NCBI RefSeq assembly: GCF_015062985.1
Contig: NZ_SUTI01000027.1
Coordinates: 1 to 13,808, forward strand
DNA: 13,808 nucleotides
Origin: Methanobrevibacter sp.
GTDB taxonomy: Archaea; Methanobacteriota; Methanobacteria; Methanobacteriales; Methanobacteriaceae
Direction of reading: 5' to 3'
This document shows positions 12,733-13,808 of the stretch, in pieces (the first letter of the stretch is position 1; every line of letters begins with the position of its first letter). The notes below the pieces were generated by a model. It was not told the origin of the DNA and did not search any database. It saw nothing but the letters and a program-made list of their open reading frames with translations. The position numbers were made by a program, and so were the translations under genes.

Positions 12733-13080
12733 TTCAACGTCATACTGTTCCAAAAATTCAAGGATCTTTTCCATGTCTTCCTTGTCTATTTTGGAAGGCT
12801 CTTTAGCGAAAATCAGTCTCATGTCCGCCAAATCCTTAGGAGCCAAATCAGCAATATGAACAGCGACTTTAGGCCTTAAGCCAAACTCGTCCTGAAGCTT
12901 TTCAACGATTTCCTTGGAATCCTCAAGGGAATACCTTTTGAATCTTGCAAGATGGTTCAGGGTAATGTTCTGCTCATAGTTCAATTCGTTCTCATCGGAG
13001 AAATCTTCAAGAATCTTTTTGACTTCAGCGCCTGAAATAGGTTCGTTTTCAATAACTTCTTTTCCAATCATAGGAATCAT
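12727..13080 (-). CDS. rpoF: DNA-directed RNA polymerase subunit F (Rpb4-like)
   Basis: A 117-residue archaeal RNA polymerase subunit that pairs with subunit E (Rpb7-like) to form the stalk, which binds emerging RNA and helps open complexes and termination. The sequence fits the family in length, in the acidic N-terminal part and in the helical HRDC-like C-terminal half (about 40-117), with LNHLARFKR (41-49) and LADMRLIFAKEP (84-95). The ATG at 13080 overlaps the rpl21e stop as ATGA, implying translational coupling. A second ATG at 13071 is possible but has no SD. A hairpin and T-run follow the stop. Placement after rpl21e and before DUF655 and ksgA is, as I recall, a common archaeal arrangement. 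Confidence 0.93.
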   Translation of the reverse strand: MIPMIGKEVIENEPISGAEVKKILEDFSDENELNYEQNITLNHLARFKRYSLEDSKEIVEKLQDEFGLRPKVAVHIADLAPKDLADMRLIFAKEPSKIDKEDMEKILEFLEQYDVEE

Positions 13081-13367
13081 TTTTGTAATTTTAAGTGGTC
13101 AGGTCTTACTATTAACTCTTTAGCTTTGTTTCCATCTTTTAAAGCAATAATGTAAGCTTTTCCTTTTTGTCCGATAACTTTTCCGGTTTTACCGTGGAAT
13201 CTAGGAGCAGGCTGTCCTTTTTGGATGGATGGGTTAATAGTAATGTGAACTAAATCTCCTTCTTCAAATCTTTGCATTCTGTTGGTAATCGGGTTGGTTC
13301 TGCCCGGTCTTTGTACCTTAGTCATTTTTTTTCTTGATCTACTTTTTAATCCTCTTGATCTTTGCAT
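13077..13367 (-). CDS. rpl21e: 50S ribosomal protein eL21
   Basis: A 96-residue ribosomal protein of the archaeal/eukaryotic large subunit. The basic N-terminal extension (SRGLKSRSRKK) and the SH3-like barrel are characteristic: FEEGDLVHITINPSIQKG (34-51), PRFHGKTGKVIG (55-66) and the C-terminal VRPDHLKLQK. The start is supported by AGAGGTTAT just upstream of the ATG. It overlaps rpoF by 4 bases, so the two are co-translated. In related archaea I recall pus10 and srp54 upstream; here an adhesin-like gene on the same strand precedes it with a terminator between, so rpl21e has its own promoter. GATTTATACC at about 13405-13396 (minus) is the likely TATA box. Confidence 0.96.
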   Translation of the reverse strand: MQRSRGLKSRSRKKMTKVQRPGRTNPITNRMQRFEEGDLVHITINPSIQKGQPAPRFHGKTGKVIGQKGKAYIIALKDGNKAKELIVRPDHLKLQK

Positions 13368-13579
13368 GATATAACCTCTAATCAGTTCTGTCTGGGTATA
13401 AATCTATGTCATCAGCTACCTAGTATTAAAAAGCCCATACATACTAGTAACATAGAATGTGAAAATAACTATTATCATCAGTGATATGATAATATTATAA
13501 TTTTAGTTTGATGGTATTAATATACTTTTAGTTTTTTGGTAAATGTTGATGAGATTTTTAGGTTTATGCAGGTTTAAAA
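13368..13579. other. Intergenic region with rpl21e promoter and an inverted repeat
   Basis: No gene is evident in this AT-rich stretch. It holds the likely rpl21e TATA boxes (minus strand, about 13405-13396, or TTTTTAATACT at about 13431-13421). It also holds a perfect 9-bp inverted repeat, TATTATCAT (13470-13478) and ATGATAATA (13486-13494), with a 7-base loop. The repeat could be an operator or a small RNA hairpin; I cannot decide which. Confidence 0.4.
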
Positions 13580-13617
13580 AAATAAGAAAAAATAGAGAAA
13601 TCCGATTTCCCTATTTT
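13580..13617 (-). terminator. Terminator of the adhesin-like gene
   Basis: AAAATAG (13589-13595) pairs with CTATTTT (13611-13617), and after one A/C mismatch GAAAT (13597-13601) pairs with ATTTC (13605-13609). Read on the minus strand the hairpin contains the stop codon TAG and is followed by T-rich tracts (from 13592 leftwards). Confidence 0.65.
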
Positions 13618-13808
13618 ATTGTTATTGTTCTTGTTTTGGTTTCCGGAAGGTATTTGTAGTTTCCGCCGTAGCTGGATTTGAGGGTATAGGTTCCCGGAGC
13701 CATATCCGGCAATGTTACTGTTGCCACGCCATTGACTATTTTGGCCTTGTATGTGTTTCCGTCTATATTGAAATTGACATTTCCTGTTGCATCTTCGGCG
13801 ATGTTTGC
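13611..13808 (-). CDS. C-terminal Ig-like domain of an adhesin-like surface protein, partial
   Basis: The last 65 residues of a minus-strand gene that enters from the right edge; it ends TRTITIK-stop. The segment shows the alternating beta-strand pattern of a bacterial Ig-like repeat: GNVNFNIDG, NGVATVTLPDMAPGTYTL and SSYGGNYKYLPE. The APGTYT turn and the YGGNxxY segment are typical of the Ig-like repeats in the large adhesin-like proteins of Methanobrevibacter and relatives, which sit at the cell surface. These are usually long secreted proteins made of many such repeats; whether this one is long cannot be seen. Nothing after the Ig fold (no membrane anchor or sorting motif) is visible at its C terminus. 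A hairpin terminator overlaps the stop. Confidence 0.8.
   Translation of the reverse strand, partial: ANIAEDATGNVNFNIDGNTYKAKIVNGVATVTLPDMAPGTYTLKSSYGGNYKYLPETKTRTITIK

Noticed and set aside
1..13808. tRNA genes, rRNA, CRISPR arrays, insertion sequences
   Set aside because: I looked for cloverleaf-like GC-rich segments, regularly spaced repeats and transposase motifs on both strands and saw none.

Overview
The window looks like chromosomal DNA of a low-GC methanogenic archaeon of the Methanobacteriales, most likely Methanobrevibacter or a close relative. The evidence is archaeal-type genes (RNA polymerase subunit F, ribosomal protein eL21, a HemK2-type methyltransferase, DUF655), archaeal TATA boxes, Shine-Dalgarno (SD) sites of the AGGAGG/GGTGAT type, and the end of an Ig-like adhesin-type surface protein. 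The genus is inferred from overall character; no search was run.

Region 1 (1-2773) is a markedly AT-rich restriction-modification cassette. A Sau3AI/MutH-family endonuclease (minus) and a cytosine-5 DNA methyltransferase (plus) diverge from an 83-bp control region. The left edge carries the start of a type I specificity-subunit (HsdS)-like reading frame. This is the one clear accessory module.

Region 2 (2770-4840) holds two membrane-anchored surface proteins, each with one N-terminal membrane segment, many N-X-S/T sequons and a Tyr/Asp/Ser-rich tail. Between them lie a 49-residue coiled-coil protein (plus) and a cytosolic cyclophilin (minus).

Region 3 (4925-7333) has argD (TTG start behind a perfect SD) followed in operon by a zinc-ribbon protein containing an internal duplication of exactly 97 residues. 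Convergent to it is a Nudix hydrolase whose 3' end doubles as the terminator of the argD operon.

Region 4 (7317-10284) has a seven-segment membrane protein in operon with the Nudix gene, divergent from lysA-dapF, which are the last two steps of lysine synthesis. Lysine also feeds the pseudomurein wall of these methanogens. One palindromic TATA box sits midway between the divergent genes. On the membrane-protein side a strong SD drives only a 7-codon ORF, which is either a leader peptide or the sign of a frameshifted N terminus.

Region 5 (10295-13367) is an information-processing cluster read leftwards: rpl21e - rpoF - DUF655 - ksgA - HemK2-like methyltransferase - a 52-residue two-helix membrane protein. 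The first two genes overlap by ATGA, and DUF655 probably has its own promoter after a terminator. The right edge (13611 onward) is the C-terminal Ig-like domain of a large adhesin-like protein ending in a terminator hairpin.

Most of the window is ordinary core genome. The best leads are the 97-residue zinc-ribbon duplication, the mini-ORF before the membrane protein, the paired surface proteins, the unannotated small proteins, the NTPY motif in the HemK2 homologue, and the restriction cassette with its HsdS-like neighbour. I see no tRNA, rRNA, CRISPR array or insertion sequence.
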